A stretch of 64,000 bases of DNA, taken from Lachnospiraceae bacterium GAM79 (lineage in GTDB: Bacteria; Bacillota; Clostridia; Lachnospirales; Lachnospiraceae). The notes under the pieces were generated by a model. The model did not search any database. It saw only the letters and a list, made by a program, of their open reading frames with translations, and had not been told where the DNA came from. The position numbers and the translations under genes were made by a program. Positions 7,763 through 15,484 of this stretch are shown here, piece after piece. The stretch lies in contig AP018536.1 of NCBI GenBank assembly GCA_003584705.1, forward strand, positions 2,914,001-2,978,000. The letters are read 5' to 3'. Every line of letters starts with the position of its first letter. Positions within the stretch are counted from its first letter, which is position 1.

Positions 7763-9091
7763 TTACAAATCTTTAATCTCCCAGTAACCCTTTCGATCCG
7801 ATCCTACTCTAACTATTTTTCCCTCTTCTTTCAGTACCTTTATAAGACGAGCTACCTTTCTCGGACTTATGCTCATTTGTTTTGCCATTTGTTTTGCTGT
7901 GACAAATGGATTTTCTTTTAGGATCTCCAAAGTTTCCATTTCTTCCGACTTTTCATTGCCAATATCATTGCCAACATCATTGCCATTGGCAATGATATTG
8001 GTATCCTCTTTTTGTTCTGTTGAAAATGGAATCTCTACTTTAATAAAATGCTCTGAAATATGAAAGATGCTCTTATCATATACTTTGAGAATTCTGCTCA
8101 TTCCTGACCCCAGCTGTTCCACAAGTCCTACATCTTTAAATACTCTCATCAATTCACGATTTCTTGGCATGCTGCTACAGCTAAAAAAATCCTCTTCACT
8201 CTGTCCCGGTATCAATCCTCCATAGGAAGTAAAAATCATTCTGTCACTAAAAATTTCAAAAACCGGAGGGATCTCTCTCGTAAAATCAGAATGAACAATT
8301 GTATTTATTACAGCCTCTCGCATAGGAATAGGTGCAACCAGATTTGTTTCTGTTCTCTGCGCAGTTGTCACTTTTGTTCTCGTAACATTCTCAATCTTTA
8401 ATTTTTCCAACACTTGATAGGTTGCTTTAATCAAAGAACAATAACCATATTCTTCATTTTCAATCAGATCTACTTTATCTTTTCCTGCATATTTTGCGAC
8501 CTTTACTGATATGCCGTTTTCATCTGCTAATAAATATGCAACATAATTATATTTTCCATCCGGGGTCAGGAGTTCCAGCGAATTTACAAATTTATCATTT
8601 AACTCCATTCCTCTTTCCTGATAATATATTTTTAATTGTGCAAATGTCAGATCCTGTCTGGGGGATGTGATATTTCTTAATGTATTATGAAGCCTTTTAC
8701 TGTAATAATTGTCTATCAGCGGTGTCGGCATCGGTTGCGTAGATGTTCCTATCCGCATAAAACATCCATTCGGCGACATCCCTTGTTTTTTAATATAATA
8801 CGGCTTTTCAAGTCCACTGGAAATCAAAATTTTAATGATTGGAATATTATCTATTTCCTCTGTTACAATATCAAATAATCCCATAGTTGATGGAAGAATA
8901 TTATTTTTTATTCGATCTGCTATTTTCAATTGCGTAGAATCTAATTCCGGCACACCGATAGGGCTCCCTATATCATCTAAACCGATATAGAGTATTCCTC
9001 CCTCTTTATTGTTCAGAAATGCTACAACTTCTTTTTCCAGTTTGTCATTTAATTCCGATTTAAATTCTGTTCGACTATTTTCCTGAAGCAT
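7763..9091 (-). CDS. AlbA_2/Schlafen-type putative DNA-binding ATPase-like regulator
   Basis: 442 residues from the ATG at 9091 (GAGG just upstream; an in-frame TTG lies at 9109). The N-terminus (about 1-130) is an AlbA_2/Schlafen domain with the early E-F-K motif and NNKEGGILYIGLDD. A middle part near residues 245-300 has REAVINTIVHSDF, typical of the HATPase_c_4 domain of RecG-like/AlbA_2 proteins. The C-terminus (about 380-440) is a winged helix with VTAKQMAKQMSISPRKVARL. A low-complexity Asn/Gly/Asp linker lies before it. Such proteins are annotated as transcriptional regulators, and some Schlafen-type members act in phage defence; no function is shown here. It follows the 141-residue gene by 28 bases, in one operon. 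Confidence 0.8.
   Translation of the reverse strand: MLQENSRTEFKSELNDKLEKEVVAFLNNKEGGILYIGLDDIGSPIGVPELDSTQLKIADRIKNNILPSTMGLFDIVTEEIDNIPIIKILISSGLEKPYYIKKQGMSPNGCFMRIGTSTQPMPTPLIDNYYSKRLHNTLRNITSPRQDLTFAQLKIYYQERGMELNDKFVNSLELLTPDGKYNYVAYLLADENGISVKVAKYAGKDKVDLIENEEYGYCSLIKATYQVLEKLKIENVTRTKVTTAQRTETNLVAPIPMREAVINTIVHSDFTREIPPVFEIFSDRMIFTSYGGLIPGQSEEDFFSCSSMPRNRELMRVFKDVGLVEQLGSGMSRILKVYDKSIFHISEHFIKVEIPFSTEQKEDTNIIANGNDVGNDIGNEKSEEMETLEILKENPFVTAKQMAKQMSISPRKVARLIKVLKEEGKIVRVGSDRKGYWEIKDL
7959..8001. repeat. Perfect 16-bp inverted repeat inside the AlbA_2 gene
   Basis: Arms at 7959-7974 and 7986-8001 are perfectly complementary with an 11-base loop, and the unit CATTGCCAA recurs inside. 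It encodes the Asn/Gly/Asp-rich linker ahead of the winged helix. Confidence 0.7.
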
Positions 9092-9119
9092 ATTCCCTCT
9101 TTTCCACAATTATCATCAA

Positions 9120-9545
9120 CTATTTACATTGACCCTTTATTTCTTCTATAGTGTCTTTTAATCCACGTATCTTCTTTATAATCTCAAAGTTTTCACTATT
9201 TAAATCAAAAACATTAACCGAACCTATTGCACTTACTAATTCTTTTTCCACCTTACTCAAAGTATTGTAAATTTCAGCTTTTAATGTATCCTCTTTAGCA
9301 TTATTAGAAGATGCTTTCGTATTAACAGATGTACTTTCTATATCTTTAGAATATAAGCCTCTCCCAACTCTTGAAATATCATTTGAGTCAACTAATTGTG
9401 CAATAGCTCCGGCAATTTGATTTTTCGTAGGTATTTTCCCACTTTTTTGAATTATGTATTTTTTAAAATCATCATTAGTATACATGCCATATGTTTTTAC
9501 GCATTCAATAATATAAATCTTAATTTCTGCTGTCGATATCTTCAT
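9120..9545 (-). CDS. Uncharacterised 141-residue protein, partner of the AlbA_2 gene
   Basis: I do not recognise a family. The start at 9545 has GGAGG five bases upstream, a much better site than the in-frame ATG at 9629, which sits almost at the predicted transcript start. The N-terminal half (MKISTAEIKIYIIECV, then a segment ending in DDISRVGRGLYSKD-like sequence) looks like a small winged-helix or HTH domain. The C-terminal 55 residues are charged and probably coiled coil. It is first in a two-gene operon with the AlbA_2 protein. The stretch between promoter and start (9556-9634) has spaced copies of AACGCTT and AACGA/AACG that could be operator sites for autoregulation. Confidence 0.6.
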   Translation of the reverse strand: MKISTAEIKIYIIECVKTYGMYTNDDFKKYIIQKSGKIPTKNQIAGAIAQLVDSNDISRVGRGLYSKDIESTSVNTKASSNNAKEDTLKAEIYNTLSKVEKELVSAIGSVNVFDLNSENFEIIKKIRGLKDTIEEIKGQCK

Positions 9546-9640
9546 TTTTTCCTCCACTTCATGTATTTCGTTTAAAGCGTTTGAATCGTTAAATTCGTTA
9601 AGCGTTGTTTCCTTAGTCATTTGTGGCATCTTTTTAACAA

Positions 9641-9669
9641 ATTATACCATTTTAAAATTCATTTATCAA
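9641..9669 (-). promoter_or_regulatory. Promoter of the two-gene AlbA_2 operon
   Basis: Minus strand TTGATA (9669-9664), 17-base spacer, TATAAT (9646-9641), close to consensus. Confidence 0.75.
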
Positions 9670-9720
9670 TATCTTTTATTTTGAATCCCGTTGTTTTTCC
9701 ATATAGTTAGTTTATATAAA

Positions 9721-9776
9721 AATAGCAATAATTACTTATTTCACCATACAAGTAAAACAAAGTAATTATTGCTATT
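9721..9776 (-). terminator. Terminator after the Spo0A-like gene
   Basis: A perfect 17-bp inverted repeat (9721-9737 with 9760-9776) encloses a 22-base loop, and on the minus strand the stem is followed by TTTATAT. The stem is AT-rich. It separates the Spo0A-like gene from the operon to the left. Confidence 0.65.
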
Positions 9777-9823
9777 ATTCAGTCATCATTTACTTTTTCA
9801 TCTAACTTTTCGTTTCAAATTTC

Positions 9824-10351
9824 TCATGATCTGTAGGACAGCCGGATTCTGTCGGCGATCAGAGCGATGAATTCAGAATTGGTAGGTTTGCCTTTGCCCG
9901 TGTCGATCGTGTAACCGAACATGGCATCCAGGGTCTCCATGCGCCCTCTGCTCCAGGCAACCTCAATGGCATGGCGAATAGCGCGCTCCACGCGGCTGGG
10001 TGTGGTCTGGAACCGCTTGGCGATGGTCGGATACAGGATCTTTGTGATAGAACTGATCATTGCCGGATCCTCTACCGACATCATGATAGCTTCCCGCAGA
10101 TACTGATACCCTTTGATATGTGCCGGCACTCCGATCTCATGGATCATATCCGTGACATCCTTTTCCAGGTCATGGATGACTTCCTGGGTCTGTTCCTTTT
10201 TTTCTGTCGCTTTTACTGTGCTGTCTTTGGCGTTTTTCGTAGAAGGAACCGTGATCATAATTTGGAATTCCTTGTTGGCATTCATCAGATCCCCCAGGAT
10301 TTTGTATACTTTTTCATTATCCTTTGTAGTTGTAATGTTTAATTTTTCCAT
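9824..10351 (-). CDS. Stand-alone Spo0A C-terminal DNA-binding domain protein
   Basis: 175 residues. Residues ~65-172 match the Spo0A effector domain closely, with [19 protein letters not shown], the recognition-helix region [20 protein letters not shown] and [17 protein letters not shown]. The N-terminal receiver with its phospho-acceptor aspartate, normally ~130 residues, is absent. In its place is a 60-residue lysine/threonine-rich region of unknown fold. In canonical Spo0A, phosphorylation of the receiver relieves inhibition of this domain, so this protein could bind 0A boxes constitutively or compete with Spo0A (inference). GGAGG lies seven bases before the ATG. It has its own promoter and terminator. 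Confidence 0.9.
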   Translation of the reverse strand: MEKLNITTTKDNEKVYKILGDLMNANKEFQIMITVPSTKNAKDSTVKATEKKEQTQEVIHDLEKDVTDMIHEIGVPAHIKGYQYLREAIMMSVEDPAMISSITKILYPTIAKRFQTTPSRVERAIRHAIEVAWSRGRMETLDAMFGYTIDTGKGKPTNSEFIALIADRIRLSYRS

Positions 10352-10398
10352 TAAACTACCTCCATGACTACAAAACTACTTTTTTCACGTACCGTTCT

Positions 10399-10428
10399 AT
10401 TATAAATAGATATGCATCGTAGCTTCAA
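10399..10428 (-). promoter_or_regulatory. Promoter of the Spo0A-like gene
   Basis: Minus strand TTGAAG (10428-10423), 18-base spacer, TATAAT (10404-10399), about 48 bases before the start codon. Confidence 0.6.
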
Positions 10429-10468
10429 GCAGAACCCGTCGCAAGATTTTTCCAAATTTCGCAAAAAA

Positions 10469-10492
10469 GGCGCCCGGAATGAACCGGACGCC
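10469..10492 (-). terminator. Terminator of the HEAT-repeat gene
   Basis: The stem GGCG-CCGG / CCGG-CGCC with one internal mismatch and a six-base loop is followed on the minus strand by TTTTTT. Confidence 0.85.
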
Positions 10493-10543
10493 AATAAGAG
10501 GGAAAATGTATAAGTAGAAAAACTACGAGTAAAGCAAATTAAA

Positions 10544-10876
10544 TTAATGATGCTCTGCCAGAGTGTGAAGTGCTTCCTTGATGGCTGTCTTCACGGTCTC
10601 ATCCTGTTCTGCATTCAGTCTGTGCAGTAGATAGGTCTTGGCATATTCGGTGCCGATGCTTCCTAACGCTTTTGCTGCTTCGACACGGATCTTCGTATCC
10701 GGATTGTCGATCATGTGGGCAATGCTGTTGACACTGTCTTCATCCTTGATCCGGCTCAGAGCTTCCAGTGCAGCTACCACCACGGTATCATCGGAAGAAC
10801 TCAGATATTTGATGATCTTGTCGGATTTTCCTTTCTCTTGTAATTTTTGGATCTTACTTAAATCATGTTGTTCCAT
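10544..10876 (-). CDS. Small HEAT-repeat protein
   Basis: 110 residues from the ATG at 10876; an in-frame ATG at 10939 lacks a visible ribosome-binding site, while AGAGG precedes 10876. The sequence is two to three HEAT/PBS-lyase-like repeats, with the pattern VVAALEALSRIKDEDSVNSIAHMI followed by RVEAAKALGSIGTEYAKTYLLHRL. Such repeats stack as helix pairs and serve as protein-binding scaffolds; no catalytic motif is present. It is monocistronic with a strong terminator, upstream of the Spo0A-like gene on the same strand. Partner unknown. Confidence 0.7.
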   Translation of the reverse strand: MEQHDLSKIQKLQEKGKSDKIIKYLSSSDDTVVVAALEALSRIKDEDSVNSIAHMIDNPDTKIRVEAAKALGSIGTEYAKTYLLHRLNAEQDETVKTAIKEALHTLAEHH

Positions 10877-11040
10877 AAACACGCGCCTCTTTCTTTCTGC
10901 CAGCGCGGGGGCGGTGAAAATCGTCTCCGGATCATCCACTTTGCTTCGCCTGTGGTGATTGGCTTTTCTTGATAATGTTATGATAGCACCTTATTTGTCA
11001 GAAAACAATTATAACAAAATGAAGGATTTCTAAAAATTCT

Positions 11041-11249
11041 ATAACCTGCTACTCTTTTGCTCAAATAAATCACATCTGTATTCTAATGCCCTGTAGTCCA
11101 ATGCCGATTTCACATATCCCGCAGTCATATCATTCATTGCTTTCTGCTTAGCTCCTTGTATTCACTTTGTTGGAATATACATTCGGGAAATCCTCTCGAA
11201 GCCATTCCACATATTCATCCGAAATACGGTACAATTTGAATTCTTCCAT
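11041..11249 (-). pseudogene. toxN/AbiQ-family type III toxin gene with internal deletion and frameshift
   Basis: An ATG at 11249 with AAGGAAG upstream starts a 33-residue frame, MEEFKLYRISDEYVEWL then VYSNKVNT, which resembles the N-terminus of ToxN/AbiQ/CptN endoribonucleases. It hits a stop, and in a second frame the DNA continues with AKQKAMNDMTAGYVKSALDY, then RALEYRCDLFEQ to a stop at 11041. That resembles the C-terminal helix of the same family. About 100 central residues, including the nuclease core, are missing and the whole span (209 bases) is out of frame. It sits exactly where a toxin should be, after repeat RNA and terminator. I infer an inactivated toxin; the family assignment rests on short segments plus gene order. 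Confidence 0.65.
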
Positions 11250-11279
11250 TATACTTCCTTTCTTCGGTATAAAACAAAA

Positions 11280-11309
11280 AGAGAGCAAATATTTTACTAT
11301 TTGCTCTCT
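11280..11309 (-). terminator. Terminator between antitoxin RNA and toxin pseudogene
   Basis: A perfect 12-bp inverted repeat (AGAGAGCAAATA / TATTTGCTCTCT) with a six-base loop is followed on the minus strand by TTTTTGTTTT. In type III toxin-antitoxin loci such a terminator sets the ratio of RNA to toxin message. Confidence 0.85.
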
Positions 11310-11312
11310 CAG

Positions 11313-11390
11313 AATTTAAGATTCTCCACTTATATGGCAGGAGCCCTCCCGAGTTTAAAATCTTCCACTTATATGGCAGGAACTCTCCCG
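11313..11390 (-). ncRNA. Putative type III antitoxin RNA, two 39-nt direct repeats
   Basis: Two 39-base units share an exact 17-base core (11326-11342 and 11365-11381) and end in CTCCCGA on the plus strand. Read as RNA from the minus strand, each unit has a GGAG...CTCC-type stem and a CCA...TGG stem, compatible with the pseudoknotted units of ToxI-class antitoxins. The repeats lie directly after a promoter and before a terminator and the toxN remnant. No annotated RNA family is claimed. Confidence 0.65.
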
Positions 11391-11415
11391 ATAATCAATT
11401 CCTTATCTGTTAATC

Positions 11416-11443
11416 ATTATATGCTTTCTTAATGAAAAAGCAA
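11416..11443 (-). promoter_or_regulatory. Promoter of the antitoxin RNA
   Basis: Minus strand TATAAT (11421-11416) with a weak -35 TTGCTT (11443-11438) at 16-base spacing. Transcription would begin just before the first repeat. Confidence 0.55.
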
Positions 11444-11478
11444 TGAGTATTTTAGCAACGATATCTTTCAAAATCTTA

Positions 11479-12270
11479 TTATTTTCTCCCAATTATAATA
11501 ACATGATTACTTGCTCCTAAAACCGACTGTTCACGGCATACACTATAATGATAGTCGCACCAAGTTTTGAACTGTTTTTCATCCCATTTGTCAACCTTTT
11601 GTGATAAAAGAGGAGCTAAACCATCTTGGGCGAAATGGTCTACAATTTTTAATCTATATCTTTGGTAAATTGATTCCATTTCTTCTTTTGATGAGTAATA
11701 AGTATCTGTCCAAAAGCATTTCTCATCATCATGCTTCAGCACACCAGTTTCAATAAGTTGTTTCGCCAAGTGTTCATCCAAATATTTTTCATTGCTCGTA
11801 GCAATATATTGAAAAACATAGTATCTTGGAATGTACGCAGTAACCAAAAGCCCGCCTTTCCTTAACACTCTTAGACATTCCTTCATGCATTTTTCTCTCT
11901 GCTCTTCTGTAATCAAATGATAAAATGGTCCCATATTGAGAACAATATCAAATGAATCATCTGCGAAACAGGACATATCTGTAGCATCCAAAACAGAAGT
12001 ATTCATATGATAATTTTTATTGGTAAGAGTTCGATTAATAATGTCTATATGCCTTGGCGTAATATCTGTAGCAGTTACATCATGCCCCTTATCTGCAAAC
12101 CAGAAAGCATAAATTCCTGTTCCTGCTGCACAATCTAATATTTTACTATTGGTGCCGATAATCTCATCCAAAACTCTTGTAGTTGTTACAAATTCAATTC
12201 TTCTTGCATTATTTGTAGTCAAACGATTTTCCTCTTTGTAATTCTCGTAACTGTCAACAACATAATTCAT
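11479..12270 (-). CDS. Class I SAM-dependent methyltransferase under T-box control
   Basis: 263 residues from the ATG at 12270 (GGAGG eight bases upstream). A methyltransferase domain spans about residues 35-150: motif I ILDCAAGTGIYAFW binds S-adenosylmethionine, VTATDITPRHI supplies the acidic residue for the ribose, FDIVLNMGPFYHL is motif IV, and LRVLRKGGLLVTAYIPR is motif VI. The C-terminal 100 residues are probably a substrate-specific cap. The substrate is not deducible. The unusual point is its leader, which has all parts of a T-box element, so expression should respond to the charging of a tRNA. No aminoacyl-tRNA synthetase or amino-acid gene follows. Confidence 0.85.
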   Translation of the reverse strand: MNYVVDSYENYKEENRLTTNNARRIEFVTTTRVLDEIIGTNSKILDCAAGTGIYAFWFADKGHDVTATDITPRHIDIINRTLTNKNYHMNTSVLDATDMSCFADDSFDIVLNMGPFYHLITEEQREKCMKECLRVLRKGGLLVTAYIPRYYVFQYIATSNEKYLDEHLAKQLIETGVLKHDDEKCFWTDTYYSSKEEMESIYQRYRLKIVDHFAQDGLAPLLSQKVDKWDEKQFKTWCDYHYSVCREQSVLGASNHVIIIGRK

Positions 12271-12304
12271 CACTAATTCCTCCGATTCTATTATTTTATG
12301 TATT

Positions 12305-12580
12305 AAAAAAGCTACCCTCCTTAAATTAACTTTAAGGACGATAGCTGATAGCTTCGTGTTACCACCTTAATTCATCTATATTTCGCAATATAGACCTTAG
12401 CAAGTACGGAAATTTCTTTCGATACTCTGACGCTGTAATGGGCGTTCCCAGTGTAGCCTAATGAATAAATCAGTCGGTACACGGCTCCAAGACTGGTTCA
12501 ATATTTCTTCAATAGAGTTTTCCACCAAGCAACTCCTCTCTGTAATTTCCAAAATATTTACTATCTCTCTTCATCGCTTT
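12305..12580 (-). promoter_or_regulatory. T-box riboswitch leader
   Basis: In transcript order the leader has an AGTA motif in a stem I internal loop (near 12562), a distal loop region AGAGAG...GGTGGAAA (near 12540-12515), a GAACCAG specifier-loop strand near 12500, a stem III GGAAATTTC-like hairpin near 12410, and the T-box itself, AAGGTGGTAACACGAAG (12368-12352). It ends in a terminator stem GCTATC-TCCTTAAA / TTTAAGGA-GGTAGC followed by TTTTTT (12346-12305). The specifier is CCA (Pro) or ACC (Thr) depending on register; I cannot decide. The TGGT bulge sequence predicts a tRNA with discriminator A. Confidence 0.88.
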
Positions 12581-12585
12581 TTAAC

Positions 12586-12615
12586 ATAGTAGATTCATAA
12601 TTATTTTTTGTCAAG
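12586..12615 (-). promoter_or_regulatory. Promoter of the T-box/methyltransferase unit
   Basis: Minus strand TTGACA (12615-12610), 18-base spacer, TACTAT (12591-12586). The left end of the integrative element lies just beyond it, so the insertion may have left or replaced upstream sequence. Confidence 0.7.
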
Positions 12616-12692
12616 ACATACAAAATAAAAATTATTAATTATTTAGAATAAATTATATATGTCTTTTTGACTATCTTTTTATATCTTCTTAA

Positions 12693-12732
12693 ATGTCCGT
12701 AAAGCCTTATTTTATCGGCTCTACGGGCATTT
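12693..12732 (-). terminator. Hairpin downstream of the integrase gene
   Basis: GTCCGTAAAGCC and GGCTCTACGGGC form an 11- to 12-bp imperfect stem with a ten-base loop, about 85 bases past the integrase stop. The T-run is short, so termination is plausible but not certain. Confidence 0.45.
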
Positions 12733-12790
12733 TGCTTTTGTTGTAAACCTCACATATCTAGGTCTATCTTCTTATATTTTCGCTATCAAG

Positions 12791-12812
12791 CGTGGTTAAA
12801 ATCGTGGTAAAT
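12791..12812 (+). other. Left-end integrase arm-type repeats
   Basis: Two tandem copies, CGTGGTTAAA (12791-12800) and CGTGGTAAAT (12803-12812), five bases beyond the integrase stop. The second matches the repeat at the far end of the element. Tn916 integrase binds comparable direct repeats near each end through its N-terminal domain. Confidence 0.55.
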
Positions 12813-12816
12813 ACTT

Positions 12817-14010
12817 CTATGCGATTAGACGCTGAACCTCTGATTTTGCAGTATCTATGGACGCATGAGCATACCAGTTCATTGTGATACTGATATTTGA
12901 ATGTCCCATGATATACTGTAAATCTTTTGGGTTCATGTTCTTACTTGCCAGCCTTGTGCAGAACGTATGGCGTAGTGTATGCGGTGTGATATGTGGCAAG
13001 GGATTGTCCTTATGGTGCTTGTTGTATTTCTCTACCATACGGACAAAAAGCATATTGTAATCAATCGCAACTTTGGGCTTGCCTTTATGATTTACAAATA
13101 GAAAGTTGCCCCGTCCGTCTATCACAAATGGTTCTGCCTTTGGGCGTTTCTTCATAACCCGTTGAAATGCTTGTATCGTTTCTCTGCTTAATGGCACTTG
13201 CCTTGCTCCGCTTTTTGTCTTAGGCGTTTCAATATAGTAGCCCTGTTCCTTGCTCTTTAATAACTGGTGGTCGATAATCACAACTTCATTCTTGAAATCA
13301 ATATCGGCTACTGTCAGTCCGCACAGTTCCGAGATACGAAGTCCTGTCTTTAACAGTATCAGCACATCATCATAATACTTGTGATACACATTGTCCGCCT
13401 TGATGAATGAGAGTAGGGCTTGTTCCTGTTCCTCTGTCAATGCGACTTTCTCTTTGGTATCATTTTCTATAACTTCACTTAACTTGAAATCAAAAGGGTT
13501 TTTCCTTACACAATCGTCTTGTATGGCGATATAGAATGACGCTTTTAACGAGCGTTTATGGTTGTTAATGGTGTTATAGGAAAAGCCTTTGTCTTTCATG
13601 CGTAACGCCCATTCCTTAGCGTCAGAGGGTTTTATCGTATCAATGCTCCTAGCACCTAACTTGTCCTCTTTCAATAACCGCATGAGCTGTTCCCGTTGTT
13701 TCTGTGTGCTCTTCTTCACGTTTGCCCTCTGTGTGTTCTGTTTGGCGTAGAGTTGGCAAAGCGTCATTTTCTTGCCTGTGCTGTCGATACCGTCCTCAAT
13801 ATCCCGTCTTATCTGCTGTTCCAGTTCACGAAGTGAGGGTTTTTCCCGTTTTCCCTTTGGTGTCGGGTCTGTGGGTGTCAATCTCCAAGCATACACATAT
13901 TTTGTGTTTCCAAATGCGTCCACATATTTATATAAGTATTTCCCGTCTGTTCGTTGGCTCTCTCCAGTATGCAGGATACGTCCTTTGCTATCCCGTCTTT
14001 TTTCTTTCAT
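12817..14010 (-). CDS. int: Tn916-family tyrosine integrase
   Basis: 397 residues, nearly collinear with Tn916 Int. The N-terminal arm-binding domain starts KEKRRDSKGRILHTGESQR. The core-binding SAM-like domain is at about 85-175 and the catalytic domain at about 190-395. Catalytic residues are visible: R in TGLRISEL, K in TKSGARQVP, H-x-x-R in HTLRHTF, H in MGHSN, and the nucleophilic Tyr in NWYAHAS. It cuts and joins element ends for integration and, with Xis, excision. The ATG is followed upstream, after 78 bases, by xis on the same strand. Confidence 0.96.
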   Translation of the reverse strand: MKEKRRDSKGRILHTGESQRTDGKYLYKYVDAFGNTKYVYAWRLTPTDPTPKGKREKPSLRELEQQIRRDIEDGIDSTGKKMTLCQLYAKQNTQRANVKKSTQKQREQLMRLLKEDKLGARSIDTIKPSDAKEWALRMKDKGFSYNTINNHKRSLKASFYIAIQDDCVRKNPFDFKLSEVIENDTKEKVALTEEQEQALLSFIKADNVYHKYYDDVLILLKTGLRISELCGLTVADIDFKNEVVIIDHQLLKSKEQGYYIETPKTKSGARQVPLSRETIQAFQRVMKKRPKAEPFVIDGRGNFLFVNHKGKPKVAIDYNMLFVRMVEKYNKHHKDNPLPHITPHTLRHTFCTRLASKNMNPKDLQYIMGHSNISITMNWYAHASIDTAKSEVQRLIA

Positions 14011-14088
14011 GGTGTCTGCTCCTTTCCTTGTTGGAAAGAGCCTTGATATGACTTGTATTCATCATAACACATACAAGGCTCATTTGCA

Positions 14089-14292
14089 TTAGATTGCGTC
14101 CAATTTGTCAATGACCTTTTCAAACTGTCGGCGTTTAATCTGTATGCGGTTGCCATTCATAATGAGCCAGCCAGCGTCCTTGTTTTCCTCTGCCAATCGT
14201 CTTAACTTGTTTTCTCCGATACGGAAATATTTTGACGCTTCTTCAATGGTAAGGGTGTATTTTTCCCATACGGGAATATCGTTGTTATTCAT
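14089..14292 (-). CDS. xis: Tn916-type excisionase
   Basis: 67 residues, very close to Tn916 Xis. The sequence is a small winged-helix protein with [21 protein letters not shown] as the HTH and [18 protein letters not shown] as the wing. It bends DNA at the element ends and directs Int toward excision. Its start overlaps the stop of the rep gene by one base, so the two are probably translationally coupled. Confidence 0.95.
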   Translation of the reverse strand: MNNNDIPVWEKYTLTIEEASKYFRIGENKLRRLAEENKDAGWLIMNGNRIQIKRRQFEKVIDKLDAI

Positions 14293-15302
14293 CAGATACC
14301 CCCTTTCCCATGTTTCGTGTTATATTGGATATAGGGGATAAGATCGGTGCGGTCTATCCTCTGTAAGTGGGCGGTTAGTTTACTGGAAAGGGAATTGCTG
14401 TATCTTGCCTTATCAAGCATAGTTCCCACTTTTTCCAGTCCACCTAATGCGTCATGTTCTTCCAAGAAGTAAAAACTTTTCACAGCGGAAATCACGCCAC
14501 CCTCTGTGAGCCATTGCTGTGTTTCCTCAAGAGAATTATGTAGTTTCGGTACTTGCAGTTTTAAGACTTCCATAGCCCCTAAAAAGCGTTCCCAAAACCG
14601 ACACGTTTTCCATCTGCTCTTATTACTTTCATTTCTGTTTGGCACGACAAAGCGTAGGTTGTTTGCCAATAGCCCGAAAGCCAGTTCCCCAAGTTCCAGC
14701 GGTCTGTCTTTGAATGTCATGGCAAAAGCATGAGCCTTATCATCTCGCAGTTGCATTTCTGTCCGTTTCCAACTGCCGACTTCATCAAGTGTCTTATTAT
14801 GTTTTGAACAGACTTCCTTATCTTTGTCATAAAAGCGGTAGGACAATCCCGATTTACCAGCACCAATATAAACAGTCTTTGCAGTGTCGAAATCATCAAA
14901 CTTGCTTTCGTCAAAGTGGTAGCCCTCACTATTAGAAATAAATTCCTCTTTTTCGCATTTCTTCTTTATCTGCTCTATGGTAAAGAATGGCTTTTCGTTC
15001 TTATCATCAATGGCAATATCAAGTCTTGTGAAATGGAAATTATCCAGTCCGTATCTTCGCTCACAGCGTCGGAACATATCCCCAAAGGTATAATTCCTAC
15101 TGTCGAGAATACGGAAAATATCATCACAACCTCTGCCAGTCATAACAAGATAACAGCCTAGCCCCTGTGGGTTGTCCTCTGTCTTTCTTGCGTCCCCCGA
15201 TACATAAATATCTCCAATCTGCCAGCGTGCCTGATAAGTCTTGAATTTTATCGTTGCTGGATAAACATTGAAAATGTCAGTCGGTAAATCTAAAATGTGC
15301 AT
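14292..15302 (-). CDS. Rep_trans-family initiator / MOBT-type relaxase (Orf20-like), N-terminus frameshifted
   Basis: 336 residues in frame. The family nicks DNA at a double-strand origin or oriT through a tyrosine and starts rolling-circle replication or transfer; Orf20 of Tn916 and NicK of ICEBs1 are relatives. Visible signatures are [23 protein letters not shown], a two-histidine-like metal area [12 protein letters not shown] (about 95), and [12 protein letters not shown] with [11 protein letters not shown] (about 165-195), the replication-initiator core. The natural start is probably the ATG at 15390, with GGAG just upstream. That frame stops after 11 codons, but removing one T from the A5T3 run at 15363-15370 would join it to the main frame (MHYNYTQK then LSVKIDYISIVFETA). 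So a frameshift or sequencing error is likely. Confidence 0.85.
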   Translation of the reverse strand: MHILDLPTDIFNVYPATIKFKTYQARWQIGDIYVSGDARKTEDNPQGLGCYLVMTGRGCDDIFRILDSRNYTFGDMFRRCERRYGLDNFHFTRLDIAIDDKNEKPFFTIEQIKKKCEKEEFISNSEGYHFDESKFDDFDTAKTVYIGAGKSGLSYRFYDKDKEVCSKHNKTLDEVGSWKRTEMQLRDDKAHAFAMTFKDRPLELGELAFGLLANNLRFVVPNRNESNKSRWKTCRFWERFLGAMEVLKLQVPKLHNSLEETQQWLTEGGVISAVKSFYFLEEHDALGGLEKVGTMLDKARYSNSLSSKLTAHLQRIDRTDLIPYIQYNTKHGKGGI

Positions 15303-15484
15303 GATTACATCTTCAGCGGTTGCCGTTTCAAATACAATGCTGATGTAATCAATCTTAACGGATAAATTTTTGTGTGTAGTTATAGTGCATTTCTCCTTTC
15401 GTATGCCCCGTTTTTTTGCGGGGTAAAAATTGTGTTTTTTCCTTTATTTATCACAGTTTCTAGGTACTATGACATGTATACGCA

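Noticed and set aside
11313..11390. CRISPR array
   Set aside because: Only two 39-base units directly abutting, no spacers and no cas genes; the context fits an antitoxin RNA better.
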